From Flavobacterium psychrophilum (GTDB lineage Bacteria > Bacteroidota > Bacteroidia > Flavobacteriales > Flavobacteriaceae), in the NCBI GenBank assembly GCA_945862065.1, contig CAMAWT010000014.1, positions 10,676-74,675 of the forward strand: 64,000 bases of DNA, given 5' to 3'. Shown one piece after another: positions 16,639 to 26,925 of the stretch. The position numbers and the translations under genes were made by a program. The notes under the pieces were generated by a model. That model was not told where the DNA came from. It did no database searches and saw only the letters and a program-made list of their open reading frames with translations. Position 1 is the first letter of the stretch. Every line of letters begins with the position of its first letter.

Positions 16639-17093
16639 AGGTCTTGTTTTAAGGTTATGTTGTGATTATGTTGTATAACGTAAAAATGTAAAAAACCTTA
16701 TAATCTTACAAACAAAAACAAGTAAAAATGGGTTGTTTTTCTACTCCTAAAAATCGGATCAAAACAAGAGGGATTCCGCAAAGTCGGGAGACATTTGCGG
16801 AGCATTTCAAAGGGAATTCTTCGTTATATGAGAATTACTTTACAAGGAAACTCTTTGCGAAGCTGGGGCAAAGTTTTGACTTGGCGACTAAACAAACCAA
16901 CTTATGAAAAAGTACTTGTCATATTTAGCCCTGATAGAGCCGATATCCTTGCGTAGTCCCGAAGGGCGAGCAAGATAAAGGCGAAAGCAGGACACAATGT
17001 CTTGAAAAAACGGGGTTTTCTGCTACAAATTAATTGTAAAATGTAAGTTGCTATTTACTAATCACTTTTTACTAATCACTTTTCACTAAAAAA
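16639..17093 (+). other. intergenic region with a higher-GC remnant
   Basis: Bases about 16729-16907 are clearly less AT-rich than the surroundings and are open in two plus-strand frames. One reads GIPQSRETFAEHFKGNSS followed by LYENYFTRKLFAKLGQSFDL. It may be a decayed coding fragment or another repeat family. No start, promoter or family is convincing. Structured repeat D follows directly. Confidence 0.3.
16926..17025 (+). repeat. structured dispersed repeat, copy D
   Basis: TAGCCCTGATAGAGCCGATA, stem CTTGC...GCAAG enclosing CCCGAAGGG, then AAAGGCGAAAGCAGGAC. The left-end extension seen in A-C is absent and the right end is eroded (TTTTCTGCTAC). It combines the central-stem arms of copy A with the outer pair of copy B. 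Confidence 0.85.
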
Positions 17094-18338
17094 CTACCCA
17101 ATTATCTGCGCAAACAAATCGGCATTGTCGTTAAGGTATTGGTATTGAAAGCCTTTTTGTTGCATTTTTTGTTTGATGGGTTCGAGGTCTTGCGGGTGTT
17201 TGAGCTCTAGCCCTACTACCACGGGACCTACTTCGCGGCTGTTTTTTTTGGCAAATTGAAAGTAGGTGATGTCGTCTTCGTCGCCCAAAATGTGGTTGAC
17301 AAATTCTTTTAATGCGCCTGGTCTTTGCGGAAATTGAATCATGAAATAGTGCATTAATCCTTCGTAAAGAAGGGAACGCTCTTTGATTTCGGCGGTGCGC
17401 TCTATGTCGTTGTTGCTGCCGCTAACGATGCAGACTACGTTTTTGCCTTTTATTTGGTCTTTGTAAAAATCGAGCGCGGCTATGGTGAGTGCGCCTGCGG
17501 GCTCTACTACCATGGCTTCTTCGTTATACAAACGGAGGATGGTGGTGCAGACTTTGCCTTCGGGCACCAAAACGATGTCTGTGAGGGTGTCTTTGCAGAT
17601 GGCAAATGTGTTTTCGCCCACTTGCTTGACTGCGGCGCCGTCCACAAACTTGTCGATGGTTGCTAGTGGCGTGGTTGCGTTGTTTTGGATGGCGGTTTTC
17701 ATGGAGGGTGCGCCAAGTGGCTCTACACCAATGATTTTGGTATTGGGACTGTGCTCTTTAAAAACGGTTGACAAACCTGCTGCCAAGCCTCCGCCACCAA
17801 TGGGTACAAAAATATAATCGATGGGTGCTGTTGCGGCTTCCAGAATTTCGAGACCAATGGTGCCTTGCCCCGCTATGACTTTGAAATCGTTGAACGGATG
17901 GATGAAAACCTTGTTGTTGAGGGTACAATCTGCAACGGCGCTGGCATACGCATCGTCAAAGGCATCGCCCGTGAGGACGATTTCTACAAACGATTTCCCG
18001 AAGAGTTGTACTTGTTTTACTTTTTGTTTTGGGGTGGTTTTGGGCATGTATATTTTGCCATGAATTTGGAGAATTTTACAAGACAAAGCTACGCCTTGCG
18101 CGTGGTTTCCGGCACTAGCGCAAACGACTCCCCTACTCTTTTCTTCGGCAGAAAGAGAGCTCATTTTGTTGTAAGCACCTCTTATTTTATAGGAACGAAC
18201 GACTTGTAAATCTTCCCTTTTTAATAAAATGGTGGCCGAAAATTCTTCAGAAAAATTGGTGTTTTCAACCAAAGGAGTCTCGATAATGACTCCTTTGAGT
18301 TGCTTTTTGGCTTGTACTATTTCGTTTAATAAATTCAT
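17094..18338 (-). CDS. ilvA: threonine dehydratase (threonine ammonia-lyase)
   Basis: 414 residues from the ATG at 18338 (MNLLNEIVQAKKQLKG). The frame is open further upstream, but that extension is low-complexity and would overlap the ilvC end. PLP lysine lies in RSYKIRGAYNKM. The substrate-loop motif is SAGNHAQGVA, and GGGGLAAGLS binds the cofactor phosphate. A C-terminal ACT-like domain (FPQRPGALKEF) is the expected site of isoleucine feedback. It makes 2-oxobutanoate for isoleucine and is the last gene of the ilv operon, 97 bases after ilvC. Confidence 0.93.
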   Translation of the reverse strand: MNLLNEIVQAKKQLKGVIIETPLVENTNFSEEFSATILLKREDLQVVRSYKIRGAYNKMSSLSAEEKSRGVVCASAGNHAQGVALSCKILQIHGKIYMPKTTPKQKVKQVQLFGKSFVEIVLTGDAFDDAYASAVADCTLNNKVFIHPFNDFKVIAGQGTIGLEILEAATAPIDYIFVPIGGGGLAAGLSTVFKEHSPNTKIIGVEPLGAPSMKTAIQNNATTPLATIDKFVDGAAVKQVGENTFAICKDTLTDIVLVPEGKVCTTILRLYNEEAMVVEPAGALTIAALDFYKDQIKGKNVVCIVSGSNNDIERTAEIKERSLLYEGLMHYFMIQFPQRPGALKEFVNHILGDEDDITYFQFAKKNSREVGPVVVGLELKHPQDLEPIKQKMQQKGFQYQYLNDNADLFAQIIG

Positions 18339-18435
18339 TTTTGTTTTTTTTAAACCATTAAAGAAATTAAGAAAATTAAGTTGCGAGTAAAATCTCTTGC
18401 TTCTTGTCTCTTTCTTCTTGCCTCTTTCGTTTCGT

Positions 18436-19911
18436 TTACTCAACAATTTTTTTCATGGCAGTCATCGCTTCACGCAATTGTGCTCCGCAAATTTCGATAG
18501 AATGGTTTCTGATGGCAGCGTTTACTTTTACTAATTCGAAATTATCGACTGTATGTTGTTTTTCGTTGAAGTTGTTACCAATAATATCGGTTGAAACTTT
18601 GCTCATAAAATCGGCTAGAAGTGGTTTGCAAGCGTGGTCAAACAAGTAACAACCGTATTCTGCCGTGTCTGAAATAACACGATTCATCTCGAATAATTTT
18701 TTGCGGGCAATGGTATTTGCAATAAGCGGTGCTTCGTGCAGCGATTCATAATAAGCAGATTCGTTTTTGATACCTGCTGATGTCATGGTTTCATAAGCCA
18801 ATTCTACACCCGATTTTACAAAAGCTACCATCAATGTTGCATTGTCAAAATACTCTTGCTCTGAAATTTCGACAGTACTTGCAGGTGTTTTTTCAAAATC
18901 GGTTTTACCAGTTTCTTCACGCCATGAGAGTAAATTTTTATCGCCTTGCGCCCAATCTTGCATCATGGTATGCGAAAATTCACCTGATAAAATATCGTCC
19001 ATGTGTTTTTTGAACAAAGGCGTCATGATGGTTTTTAGTTCGTCTGCTAGTTTGAAAGCTTCAATTTTTGCAGGATTTGAAAGTCGATCCATCATGTTGG
19101 TAATTCCTCCTATTTTTAGGGCTTCGGTAATTACTTCCCATCCGTATTGCACAAGTTTTGAAGCATATCCTGGGTCGATTCCTTTTTCTACCATTTTGTT
19201 AAAACTCAAAATAGAACCTGTTTGAAGCAATCCGCAAAGAATGGTTTGCTCGCCCATTAAATCAGATTTCACCTCAGCTACAAATGATGACAAAAGTACG
19301 CCAGCTCTGTGTCCGCCGGTTCCTACACAATACGCTTTGGCAATTTCTAGTCCGTCACCATTTGGGTCATTGTCTGCATGCACCGCAATTAAAGTAGGCA
19401 CACCAAAATTTCTTAAATATTCGGCACGAACTTCAGATGCTGGTGATTTTGGAGCAATCATAACTACCGTAATATCTTTACGAATTTGAATTCCTTCTTC
19501 AACAATATTGAATCCGTGCGAATAAGACAAACAAGCGCCTTGTTTCATGAGCGGAAGTAACGCATTTACAACAGACGTGTGTTGTTTGTCTGGAGCTAAA
19601 TTGGAAACCAAATCGGCAGTTGGAACGATTTCTTCAAAAGTACCTACTTCAAATCCGTTTTCGGTGGCGTTAACAAACGATGCTCTTTTGTTTTCTATAG
19701 CTTCTTTTCTAAGCGCATAAGCAACTTGAAGTCCGCTGTCGCGTAAATTTTGGCCTTGAGCCAAACCTTGTGCGCCACAACCGATAATTACTATTTTTTT
19801 ACCTACTAATTTCTGAACTCCATTTGCAAATTCAGAGCTTTCCATGAAATCACATTTTCCTAATTCTTGAACTTTTAATCGATGAGGAAGTGCGTTGAAA
19901 TAATTTGACAT
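18436..19911 (-). CDS. ilvC: ketol-acid reductoisomerase, class II (long form)
   Basis: 491 residues, the same length as E. coli IlvC and longer than the usual 330-residue class I enzyme. The Rossmann NADPH site is [18 protein letters not shown] near residue 34, and two knotted C-terminal domains follow. It isomerises and reduces acetolactate or acetohydroxybutyrate in valine and isoleucine synthesis. It lies between ilvN (75-base gap) and ilvA. Confidence 0.95.
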   Translation of the reverse strand: MSNYFNALPHRLKVQELGKCDFMESSEFANGVQKLVGKKIVIIGCGAQGLAQGQNLRDSGLQVAYALRKEAIENKRASFVNATENGFEVGTFEEIVPTADLVSNLAPDKQHTSVVNALLPLMKQGACLSYSHGFNIVEEGIQIRKDITVVMIAPKSPASEVRAEYLRNFGVPTLIAVHADNDPNGDGLEIAKAYCVGTGGHRAGVLLSSFVAEVKSDLMGEQTILCGLLQTGSILSFNKMVEKGIDPGYASKLVQYGWEVITEALKIGGITNMMDRLSNPAKIEAFKLADELKTIMTPLFKKHMDDILSGEFSHTMMQDWAQGDKNLLSWREETGKTDFEKTPASTVEISEQEYFDNATLMVAFVKSGVELAYETMTSAGIKNESAYYESLHEAPLIANTIARKKLFEMNRVISDTAEYGCYLFDHACKPLLADFMSKVSTDIIGNNFNEKQHTVDNFELVKVNAAIRNHSIEICGAQLREAMTAMKKIVE

Positions 19912-19986
19912 TGTTTTATTTTTTTTGCTTTAAGCGATAAGCTTTAAGCTGTTTGTATTTATTTTTATATTTAAAATTTGAATGAA

Positions 19987-20577
19987 TTACATTTCGAAAA
20001 TCATACTTTTATGATTCAGGTATTCGTTGTTTATTGGTAATTTCGTTGGATCGTTTTTCTCCATCTCAAGCACCTGATTGTGAACACCCTCACTCGATTT
20101 AATGATGGCAATTCTGGAACTTCTTACAAATTCGATCAAACCATATTTATGCAATTCGTTGAGTAAATTATTGATTTCTTCCTCTTGTCCGGTGGTTTCA
20201 AAAACGGTGTAGTCTTTTCTAATTACAACAGCACTTGCTCCATATTGTCTTAGCAAACGTTCTACCTTAACGTCTTTTATTATGGTTGCTGTTGGAACTT
20301 TGTAAAGTGCCATTAATTGCCAAACTATTTCGTCATTGGTGTTGTAAAATACTTTAAAAACATCGATTATTTTTTCGAGTTGACGAACCAAATTTTTTAC
20401 AACAGTTTCAGATTCTTTGACAACCAAAGTAAATCGGAAAATATTAGGAATTTCACTTGGCGAAGTATTTAAACTTTCTAGATTTATTTTTCTTCTAGAA
20501 AACATGATGGCGATTTTGTTGATTAACCCTACCTGATTTTCAGTATATATGGTCAGTGTATATTCTTGTTGGTTCAT
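19987..20577 (-). CDS. ilvN: acetolactate synthase, small regulatory subunit
   Basis: 196 residues. The N-terminal ACT domain (YTLTIYTENQVGLINKIAI) should bind valine, followed by the second IlvN/IlvH domain (RLLRQYGASAVVIRKDYTV). It is somewhat longer than most bacterial IlvH (about 165). It regulates and stabilises IlvB, whose gene ends 10 bases upstream. Confidence 0.92.
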   Translation of the reverse strand: MNQQEYTLTIYTENQVGLINKIAIMFSRRKINLESLNTSPSEIPNIFRFTLVVKESETVVKNLVRQLEKIIDVFKVFYNTNDEIVWQLMALYKVPTATIIKDVKVERLLRQYGASAVVIRKDYTVFETTGQEEEINNLLNELHKYGLIEFVRSSRIAIIKSSEGVHNQVLEMEKNDPTKLPINNEYLNHKSMIFEM

Positions 20578-20587
20578 ACTTTTTGGA

Positions 20588-22336
20588 TTAGATTTCTTCT
20601 TTGGTTAATACAATTTCGGCAACTCCTTTTCCTTGCGGCACCATCGGAAACACGTTGTCTTCATGAATAACAGCCACTTCTAACAAATAAGAAGAGGGAT
20701 GACTCAACATTTGATGTAAAGCACCTTTTAATTGCTCTCTTTTGCTAATTTGCTGTCCGTCAATATTGTAACCGCTTGCCACTTGTACAAAATTTGGGCT
20801 TTGGATATCGGTAAACGAATAGCGCTTTTCGTGAAATAATTCTTGCCATTGACGCACCATACCTAGAAATGAGTTATTTAGAATCAGAATTTTGACATTT
20901 GGTTGAAATTGCATGATGGTTCCAAGCTCTTGAATGTTCATTTGTGCACCACCGTCGCCCATAATTGCAACTACTTGACGCTGAGGCGCTCCAAATTTTG
21001 CACCAATAGCAGCAGGAAGCGCATAGCCCATTGTACCTAGTCCGCCGCTGGTAATGTTGCTTCTAGACAGATTTTGTTTTGCATATCTACAAGCTACCAT
21101 TTGGTGTTGCCCCACGTCTGTTACAATAACGGCATCGCCATTGGTAAGTTTGTTTAAAACTTGAATTACTTCGCCCATGGTGAGTCCGCCCTCGGTTGGG
21201 TGCAATTCTTTATCAATTAAAACTTCTTTTTCTTTTTGAAATTTTAATTGAAATTGCTCCATCCAATTAGAATGATCATTTGTCTGAACTAATTCGGTTA
21301 AAAGAGGAAGCGTTTGTTTGCAATTTCCCCAAACGGGAACGGTAGTTTGTACGTTTTTATCAATTTCTGCTGGGTCAATATCGAGATGGATGATTTTTGC
21401 TTGTTTTGCATATTTGTCTAAACGCCCTGTAACTCTGTCGTCAAATCGCATTCCGACAGCAATCAAAACATCACATTCATTGGTTAAAAAATTGGGTCCG
21501 AAATTTCCGTGCATCCCTAACATTCCTACCCCAAGCGGATGATCTGTAGGAATTGCGCTCATTCCCATAATGGTCCAAGCCGAAGGAAAACCTCCTTTTT
21601 CTATAAAATCTTGAAACTCTTTTTCGGCATTTCCTAAAATAACACCTTGACCAAAAATAACGAAAGGTTTTTTGGCAGCATTGATAATTTCGGTTGCTTT
21701 TTGGATATATTCAGGTCTAATTTTGGGTTCGGGTCTGTAGCTTCTGATATGAATACAAGGTCTATATCCTTTATATTCAAACATTTGAAGTTGCGCATTT
21801 TTGGTAATATCAATCAATACTGGGCCTGGACGACCGCTTTTGGCGATATAAAAAGCTTTAGCCAAAACTTCGGGGATTTCCTGAGCATCTGTTATTTGAT
21901 AATTCCATTTGGTAACAGGAGTTGTAATATTGATAATATCTGTTTCCTGAAAAGCATCGGTACCTAAAAGGTGTGCAAAAACTTGACCCGTAATACAAAC
22001 CAAAGGAGTAGAATCAATTTGAGCATCGGCCAAACCAGTTACTAAATTGGTTGCTCCAGGTCCTGAAGTTGCAAAAACGACACCTACTTTTCCGCTAACT
22101 CTTGCATATCCTTGAGCAGCGTGAATGGCACCTTGCTCATGACGTACTAAAATATGATGTAGTTGTTTCATATAATCAAAAAGAGCATCATAAATAGGCA
22201 TAATGGCACCTCCCGGATAGCCAAAAATAGTATCTACTTTTTCAGACAATAACGCATCAATAACCGCTAAACTACCTGATGTGTTTATTTTGATTGATTC
22301 TGCCTTTTCGTTTTGTACTTTTTCTTTGATTTCCAT
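20588..22336 (-). CDS. ilvB: acetolactate synthase, large catalytic subunit
   Basis: 582 residues with the three domains of a TPP-dependent acetohydroxyacid synthase. The N-terminal TPP-activating Glu is in VRHEQGAIHAAQGYAR near residue 65. The FAD-type central domain follows. The TPP/Mg2+ motif is GDGGAQMNIQELGT near residue 455. It condenses pyruvate with pyruvate or 2-oxobutanoate. It lies 12 bases after ilvD and 10 before ilvN. Confidence 0.95.
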   Translation of the reverse strand: MEIKEKVQNEKAESIKINTSGSLAVIDALLSEKVDTIFGYPGGAIMPIYDALFDYMKQLHHILVRHEQGAIHAAQGYARVSGKVGVVFATSGPGATNLVTGLADAQIDSTPLVCITGQVFAHLLGTDAFQETDIINITTPVTKWNYQITDAQEIPEVLAKAFYIAKSGRPGPVLIDITKNAQLQMFEYKGYRPCIHIRSYRPEPKIRPEYIQKATEIINAAKKPFVIFGQGVILGNAEKEFQDFIEKGGFPSAWTIMGMSAIPTDHPLGVGMLGMHGNFGPNFLTNECDVLIAVGMRFDDRVTGRLDKYAKQAKIIHLDIDPAEIDKNVQTTVPVWGNCKQTLPLLTELVQTNDHSNWMEQFQLKFQKEKEVLIDKELHPTEGGLTMGEVIQVLNKLTNGDAVIVTDVGQHQMVACRYAKQNLSRSNITSGGLGTMGYALPAAIGAKFGAPQRQVVAIMGDGGAQMNIQELGTIMQFQPNVKILILNNSFLGMVRQWQELFHEKRYSFTDIQSPNFVQVASGYNIDGQQISKREQLKGALHQMLSHPSSYLLEVAVIHEDNVFPMVPQGKGVAEIVLTKEEI

Positions 22337-22348
22337 ATCTGTATCGTA

Positions 22349-24028
22349 TTAATTTTCGTCGGTTACACAACCTTCAGAAGCATCTTTTACTAATTTTGTG
22401 TATTTGTATAAAACACCCTTCGTTACTTTTAATGGTGGAGATACAAAACCGCTTCTTCGTTTTTCTAACTCTTCGTCGGAAACTTGAAGATGGATTCGAT
22501 TGTCAATTGCATCAATTTCGATGATATCACCGTCGTTTACCAAAGCAATTGTACCGCCATCATAAGCCTCTGGGGTGATATGACCCACTACAAAACCATG
22601 CGTACCACCGCTAAAGCGTCCGTCGGTTATGAGTGCTACACTTTTTCCAAGACCTGCACCAATAATGGCTGATGTTGGTTTCAACATTTCGGGCATACCC
22701 GGACCGCCTTTTGGACCTACATACCGAATAACAACGACATCACCAGCCTGAATTTTTTTATCTTCAATACCTTGGATAAGTTCTTTTTCGCCATCAAAAA
22801 CTTTGGCTGGTCCAATAAATTTTTCGCCTTCCTTGCCTGTTATTTTCGCTACCGAACCTTTCAAGGCAAGATTGCCATATAGAATTTGAAGATGCCCTGT
22901 TTGCTTGATTGGATTTTCAATTTGTCGAATAATATTTTGATCTTCAAAATCAATTTCTTTGCTATTCTCTAAATTTTCTGCGAGCGTTTTACCTGTTACC
23001 GTAAGACAATTTCCGTGTAACATTCCTTTATATAAAAGGTATTTTAACACCATTGGGACTCCGCCTTTTTCGTGAAGGTTTTGCATCAAATAATTTCCGC
23101 CTGGTTTAAAATCGGCAATTAAAGGTGTTTTATCGCTTATGCGTTGAAAATCGTCTTGTGTGATTTTTACACCTACGCTTTTTGCCATTGCAATGACATG
23201 AAGTACTGCATTTGTACTACCTCCAAGAGCAATTAATGTTGTAATGGCATTCTCAAACGCTTCAAAAGTCATGATGTCTTTTGGACAAATATTTTTTTCC
23301 AACAACAACTTGATGTAACTCGCCGCAGCTTTACATTCTTCAATTTTTTCATGGCTCACCGCAGGATTGGAGCTAGAAAAAGGCAAGCTCATTCCGAGTG
23401 CTTCAATGGCAATTGCCATAGTATTTGCTGTGTACATTCCGCCACAAGCACCTGCACCTGGGCACGAATTTTTGATAATGCCTTTAAATTCCTCTTCCGA
23501 TATTTTTCCAGCTATTTTTTCGCCAAGAGCTTCAAATGCCGATACAATATTCAAATCTTTTCCTTGATATTTTCCGGGAGCTATAGTGCCGCCGTAAACC
23601 ATAATAGATGGTCTATTTAATCTTCCCATTGCAATGATTGATCCTGGCATGTTTTTGTCGCAACCAGGAACTGCAATAACAGCATCATAGTAATGACCAT
23701 CAACCACACTTTCAATACTATCGGCAATGATTTCTCTACTCACTAATGAATAGCGCATTCCATCGGTTCCGTTTGTAATACCGTCGCTGATTCCGATGGT
23801 GTTAAAAATTAACCCTACCATATTTTCATTGTAAATCTCACTTTTAATGTAAGATGCCAAATGATTGAGATGCATATTGCAGGTATTTCCATCATATCCC
23901 ATGGATGCAATTCCCACAAAAGGTTGTGCCAATTGCGTATCGTTCAAACCAATTCCATACAACATGGCTTGTGCAGCAGGTTGTGTTGGGTCTTGCGTAA
24001 CCGTTTTACTGTATTTATTTAATTCCAT
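22349..24028 (-). CDS. ilvD: dihydroxy-acid dehydratase
   Basis: 559 residues. Iron-sulfur cluster ligands are in GCDKNMPGS near residue 122 and [17 protein letters not shown] near residue 193. [14 protein letters not shown] is close to the C-terminus. It dehydrates dihydroxy acids to the 2-oxo acids of valine and isoleucine. The start overlaps the ilvE stop by one base, which suggests coupled translation. Confidence 0.95.
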   Translation of the reverse strand: MELNKYSKTVTQDPTQPAAQAMLYGIGLNDTQLAQPFVGIASMGYDGNTCNMHLNHLASYIKSEIYNENMVGLIFNTIGISDGITNGTDGMRYSLVSREIIADSIESVVDGHYYDAVIAVPGCDKNMPGSIIAMGRLNRPSIMVYGGTIAPGKYQGKDLNIVSAFEALGEKIAGKISEEEFKGIIKNSCPGAGACGGMYTANTMAIAIEALGMSLPFSSSNPAVSHEKIEECKAAASYIKLLLEKNICPKDIMTFEAFENAITTLIALGGSTNAVLHVIAMAKSVGVKITQDDFQRISDKTPLIADFKPGGNYLMQNLHEKGGVPMVLKYLLYKGMLHGNCLTVTGKTLAENLENSKEIDFEDQNIIRQIENPIKQTGHLQILYGNLALKGSVAKITGKEGEKFIGPAKVFDGEKELIQGIEDKKIQAGDVVVIRYVGPKGGPGMPEMLKPTSAIIGAGLGKSVALITDGRFSGGTHGFVVGHITPEAYDGGTIALVNDGDIIEIDAIDNRIHLQVSDEELEKRRSGFVSPPLKVTKGVLYKYTKLVKDASEGCVTDEN

Positions 24029-24912
24029 TAGTTGGTTTGTTGTAATTCTCTTTCAAGAACTAAATTTTTGTAAGCAGTTTGTAATTTTTTTCCTAAAGAA
24101 TCGTTGAATTGAATAGGAAAGTCTTTAGTTTCAAATGATTTTAAACCAATAATTTCCGCGGCCGTACCACAAAGAAAGGCAGCATCGGCGCTTACTAAAT
24201 CTTCGGGCAAATAGGTACCTTCAGAAAGTTCTATATCTAATTTTCTACATAATTCAATAACTGTTGCACGAGTAATTCCAGGTAAAATATGACCTGTTTT
24301 TGGGGTAAATAGTTTTCCGTTTTTTTCAAAAAATAAATTCGACCCCGGACCTTCTGCAAGATTTCCCTCGGTATCAAGAAGAAGAGCTTCGTCGAAACCA
24401 TTACTTTTAGCTTCAGTTGTTGCCAAAATTGAATTCACATAATGCCCACAAACTTTAGCTTCAATTTTGGTTGATTTTGGATGTGGTCTAGAAAAAGAAG
24501 ATAGGGTAACATTTAGTAAATTATCGCCTAAATAAGCTCCCCATTCCCAAGCGCAAATCATGACATGAACTTCTTTGGGTTGCGTTAAGCTCATGTTGGG
24601 ACTACAATAAATTAACGGACGGATATAGGCATCCTCAAAATTGTTTACATACAATACTTCATACGTTTTGTCAATAAGTTCTTGAATGTCAAATTCGAAA
24701 GGAATATTGATTAATTCAGATGATTTTTTTAATCGTTCGTAGTGTTCTTTTGGTTTAAAAATCTTCACACCATTTGACGTTTTGTATGCTCTAACACCTT
24801 CAAAAACACCATATCCGTAGTGTAATGTTTGACTGTATAAGTCGGTTGTTGCAGTTGCGGCTTTTACGAAATTTCCGTTTAAATAAATAATTGTTTGTTC
24901 GTTGAAATACAT
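24028..24912 (-). CDS. ilvE: branched-chain amino acid aminotransferase
   Basis: 294 residues of fold-type IV PLP enzyme. The PLP lysine is in [14 protein letters not shown] near residue 153. The Glu of [12 protein letters not shown] and the phosphate-binding GTAAEI follow. It performs the last step in valine, isoleucine and leucine synthesis and the first in their breakdown. It is the first structural gene of the ilv operon, directly behind the leader and attenuator. Confidence 0.93.
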   Translation of the reverse strand: MYFNEQTIIYLNGNFVKAATATTDLYSQTLHYGYGVFEGVRAYKTSNGVKIFKPKEHYERLKKSSELINIPFEFDIQELIDKTYEVLYVNNFEDAYIRPLIYCSPNMSLTQPKEVHVMICAWEWGAYLGDNLLNVTLSSFSRPHPKSTKIEAKVCGHYVNSILATTEAKSNGFDEALLLDTEGNLAEGPGSNLFFEKNGKLFTPKTGHILPGITRATVIELCRKLDIELSEGTYLPEDLVSADAAFLCGTAAEIIGLKSFETKDFPIQFNDSLGKKLQTAYKNLVLERELQQTN

Positions 24913-24932
24913 GTTACTCTTAATTTGGTTTA

Positions 24933-24968
24933 TAAAAAAAACCTTTCTCGTTTTGAATGAGAAAGGTT
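24933..24968 (-). terminator. ilv operon attenuator (intrinsic terminator in the leader)
   Basis: Minus-strand stem AACCTTTCTC/GAGAAAGGTT with a 9-base loop, followed by eight T. It sits between the leader peptide stop (24997) and the ilvE start (24912), where it would stop transcription before the operon. An alternative pairing that frees the downstream genes is plausible (GAATTGACGAG near the leader stop against CTCATTC in the stem) but weak. Confidence 0.8.
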
Positions 24969-24996
24969 GTTATAGGTATAATATAATCCTGACTCG

Positions 24997-25053
24997 TCAA
25001 TTCATACGAATAATGCTAATCACGATGATATTTGAAATTGTTATGTTTTTCAT
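24997..25053 (-). CDS. ilv leader peptide (attenuation), Ile-rich
   Basis: An 18-residue ORF, MKNITISNIIVISIIRMN, with seven isoleucines, one valine and one threonine, all end products or precursors of the operon. It starts 33-50 bases downstream of the predicted promoter and ends 28 bases before the terminator stem. When charged tRNA-Ile is scarce, ribosomes would stall here and prevent terminator formation. The ORF is too short for normal gene finding. The composition and the position make chance unlikely, but it has not been tested. Confidence 0.8.
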   Translation of the reverse strand: MKNITISNIIVISIIRMN

Positions 25054-25101
25054 TTTTTTGATATTGATTTGATTGGAATCAAATACTAAATAATTATGGT
25101 A

Positions 25102-25131
25102 CAAATTTACAACTTACTTTTTCGTTTACAA
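25102..25131 (-). promoter_or_regulatory. ilv operon promoter
   Basis: On the minus strand TTG (25131-25129), 19 bases, TAAATTTG (25109-25102). It would give a leader transcript of about 160 bases to the attenuator. Confidence 0.7.
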
Positions 25132-25223
25132 ATAATAAGATTTCTAAAATGATAAGTCAGAATGCTGTGGTGTAACATAAAATTGAAATTTCAAATTTCT
25201 AAAAAAATTAAGAGACTATTTAT

Positions 25224-26117
25224 CTAATATCCAGAAGTTGGGATTTCGATTTCATATCTTTTTTTGGCAGTATTTGATAATTTTTTATCGCGCATCCAAG
25301 GGTTGTGAAGCTTTAAAATCTTATAGTTAACTCCTTGTCCTTTAGCAAATAAAGCTAAATCAGTTATGGTAGAATCAACTACAATTGTTTTGGTTGGCAA
25401 TAAAGGATATAGCTCATCTGAAGTCAATTGAAACCCAAATTTTGTGGGTGATTTCATGATTTCTTTTAATGCCAAAATTCTAAAAACGTATCTCGAAGTT
25501 TCATCGGTTAGTAGCAAATCATAATAGTCAGATACTTTTTGCTCCTCTATTTTTTTATTTATTCCGTTCATTCCGCCATTATATGAAGCTGCTGCTAAAG
25601 TCCATGTTCCAAATTTTTGCTTTGCAGTAAGTAAGTATTTACAAGCTGCTTCGGTTGATTTTACCAAATGATATCTTTCATCCACAATGTCATTTACTTC
25701 CATGCCTTTTTCCTTAGCCGTTTCGGGCATAAATTGCCAAATACCTTTAGCGCCAGAAGGAGAAACGGCATTGGTTAGCGCACTTTCAATGACAGCTAAA
25801 TATTTAAAATCATCTGGAATACCATTTTGAGCCAAGATGGGTTCTATTATTGGAAAAACCCTGTTGGCCCTTTTAATAATTAATAAAGTTGATGAATGTA
25901 AATTGGCATTTATCAATAATTCGCGATCAAATCGTTCTTTAACATCAGTAATTTGCAAAGGTGTTTTTTCTCCAGCAAAATCAATATCTACCGGAAAATA
26001 TTGTGAAGTTCCTTCGTGCAATTGCCTTTCTTTGTTTTCTATGGAAGTTGCAAAAATGAACAAGCCACAAATTGCAATTAGTGGAATTGAAAAATAAAAT
26101 AAATGTGTCTTTTTCAT
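25224..26117 (-). CDS. lytic murein transglycosylase (SLT domain)
   Basis: 297 residues. An N-terminal hydrophobic segment (LFYFSIPLIAICGLFIF) is a signal peptide or anchor. The SLT/MltD-like domain spans about residues 95-215: catalytic Glu in YLAVIESALTNAVSP, then GAKGIWQFMPETAKEKG and AAASYNGGMNGI. It cleaves the glycan strand of peptidoglycan. There is no canonical LysM repeat, although the last 60 residues (TKTIVVDSTITDLALFAKG) resemble a LysM-like tail. Confidence 0.88.
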   Translation of the reverse strand: MKKTHLFYFSIPLIAICGLFIFATSIENKERQLHEGTSQYFPVDIDFAGEKTPLQITDVKERFDRELLINANLHSSTLLIIKRANRVFPIIEPILAQNGIPDDFKYLAVIESALTNAVSPSGAKGIWQFMPETAKEKGMEVNDIVDERYHLVKSTEAACKYLLTAKQKFGTWTLAAASYNGGMNGINKKIEEQKVSDYYDLLLTDETSRYVFRILALKEIMKSPTKFGFQLTSDELYPLLPTKTIVVDSTITDLALFAKGQGVNYKILKLHNPWMRDKKLSNTAKKRYEIEIPTSGY

Positions 26118-26146
26118 CGTCTCTTTTTTTTAGTAATTATCAAATA

Positions 26147-26815
26147 TCAAGCCTGTTTTTTTTCTAAAATAATGTCTGGCAAAAATTCATTGAACCATCT
26201 AAAGCGGTTCACAATCATCAAATGGGTTCCGTTTTTTACACAAATAAAATTCTTAATGTTTTTACTGGGGAAAACAGCATCTGCGTCACCATGTATATGA
26301 ACGACGTTTTGATCAATTTGTTTTCTATTCCAACAAATAACTTGTTCAATAGCCCAATTTAAATAAATCTCATCGTTCATGTATATAAAACGTTGGTACA
26401 ATTCCAATCGGTTTTTAATGGTGGTACCAAATGCAAATTTTAATAAAATATTTACATTTTTTAATAAACCGGTAGGAATTAATTTATATATTTTGGTTGC
26501 TTTGGCAAATTTCATTCTTCTAGGAAGTTCGTATTTTGACTTTACACTTGAAATGATAATCAATTTTCGAACGTTTAAAAAAGCGGCCATTTCTTGAACT
26601 AAGATGCCTCCAAATGACACACCAATTAACACAATTTCTTGATGATGAACTGATAACGATATTCGTTTGGCATAATTTTGTAAAGATTCGTTGGATTGTG
26701 GTAGAATCCATTCTAACAAATGAATTTCGAAAATTTCTTTGGACAATTCTATTTTTTCAAAAATAGAAGAACTCGCCGCAAGACCTGGCATTAAATAAAC
26801 ATGGATTTTAGACAT
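26147..26815 (-). CDS. alpha/beta-hydrolase family protein
   Basis: 222 residues. The nucleophile elbow is GVSFGG near residue 84, with Ser as nucleophile. HIHGDADAVFP near residue 173 supplies the acid, and the His in NGTHLMI near residue 199 completes the triad. It has no signal peptide, so it is cytoplasmic. Substrate is unknown; the fold includes esterases and lipases. It lies 29 bases upstream of the transglycosylase gene on the same strand. Confidence 0.75.
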   Translation of the reverse strand: MSKIHVYLMPGLAASSSIFEKIELSKEIFEIHLLEWILPQSNESLQNYAKRISLSVHHQEIVLIGVSFGGILVQEMAAFLNVRKLIIISSVKSKYELPRRMKFAKATKIYKLIPTGLLKNVNILLKFAFGTTIKNRLELYQRFIYMNDEIYLNWAIEQVICWNRKQIDQNVVHIHGDADAVFPSKNIKNFICVKNGTHLMIVNRFRWFNEFLPDIILEKKQA

Positions 26816-26925
26816 CTTTTAGGTTAATTTCGGCTGGTTATTCATTAATTTTTCCGAAATTTGTATAAAATTAATTCTTTTACTCGACATGAGATAAAAG
26901 TTGGCATTATTTTTTTGTACACTCC

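Noticed and set aside
16729..16956. Plus-strand ORF of about 75 codons starting MGCFLLLK
   Set aside because: It reads into structured repeat D for its last codons and has no promoter or family. The underlying block is recorded as unexplained DNA instead.
18338..18446. Upstream extension of ilvA ([17 protein letters not shown]...)
   Set aside because: The added residues are Lys/Arg/Phe-rich, overlap the end of ilvC, and the family begins at MNLLNEIVQ.
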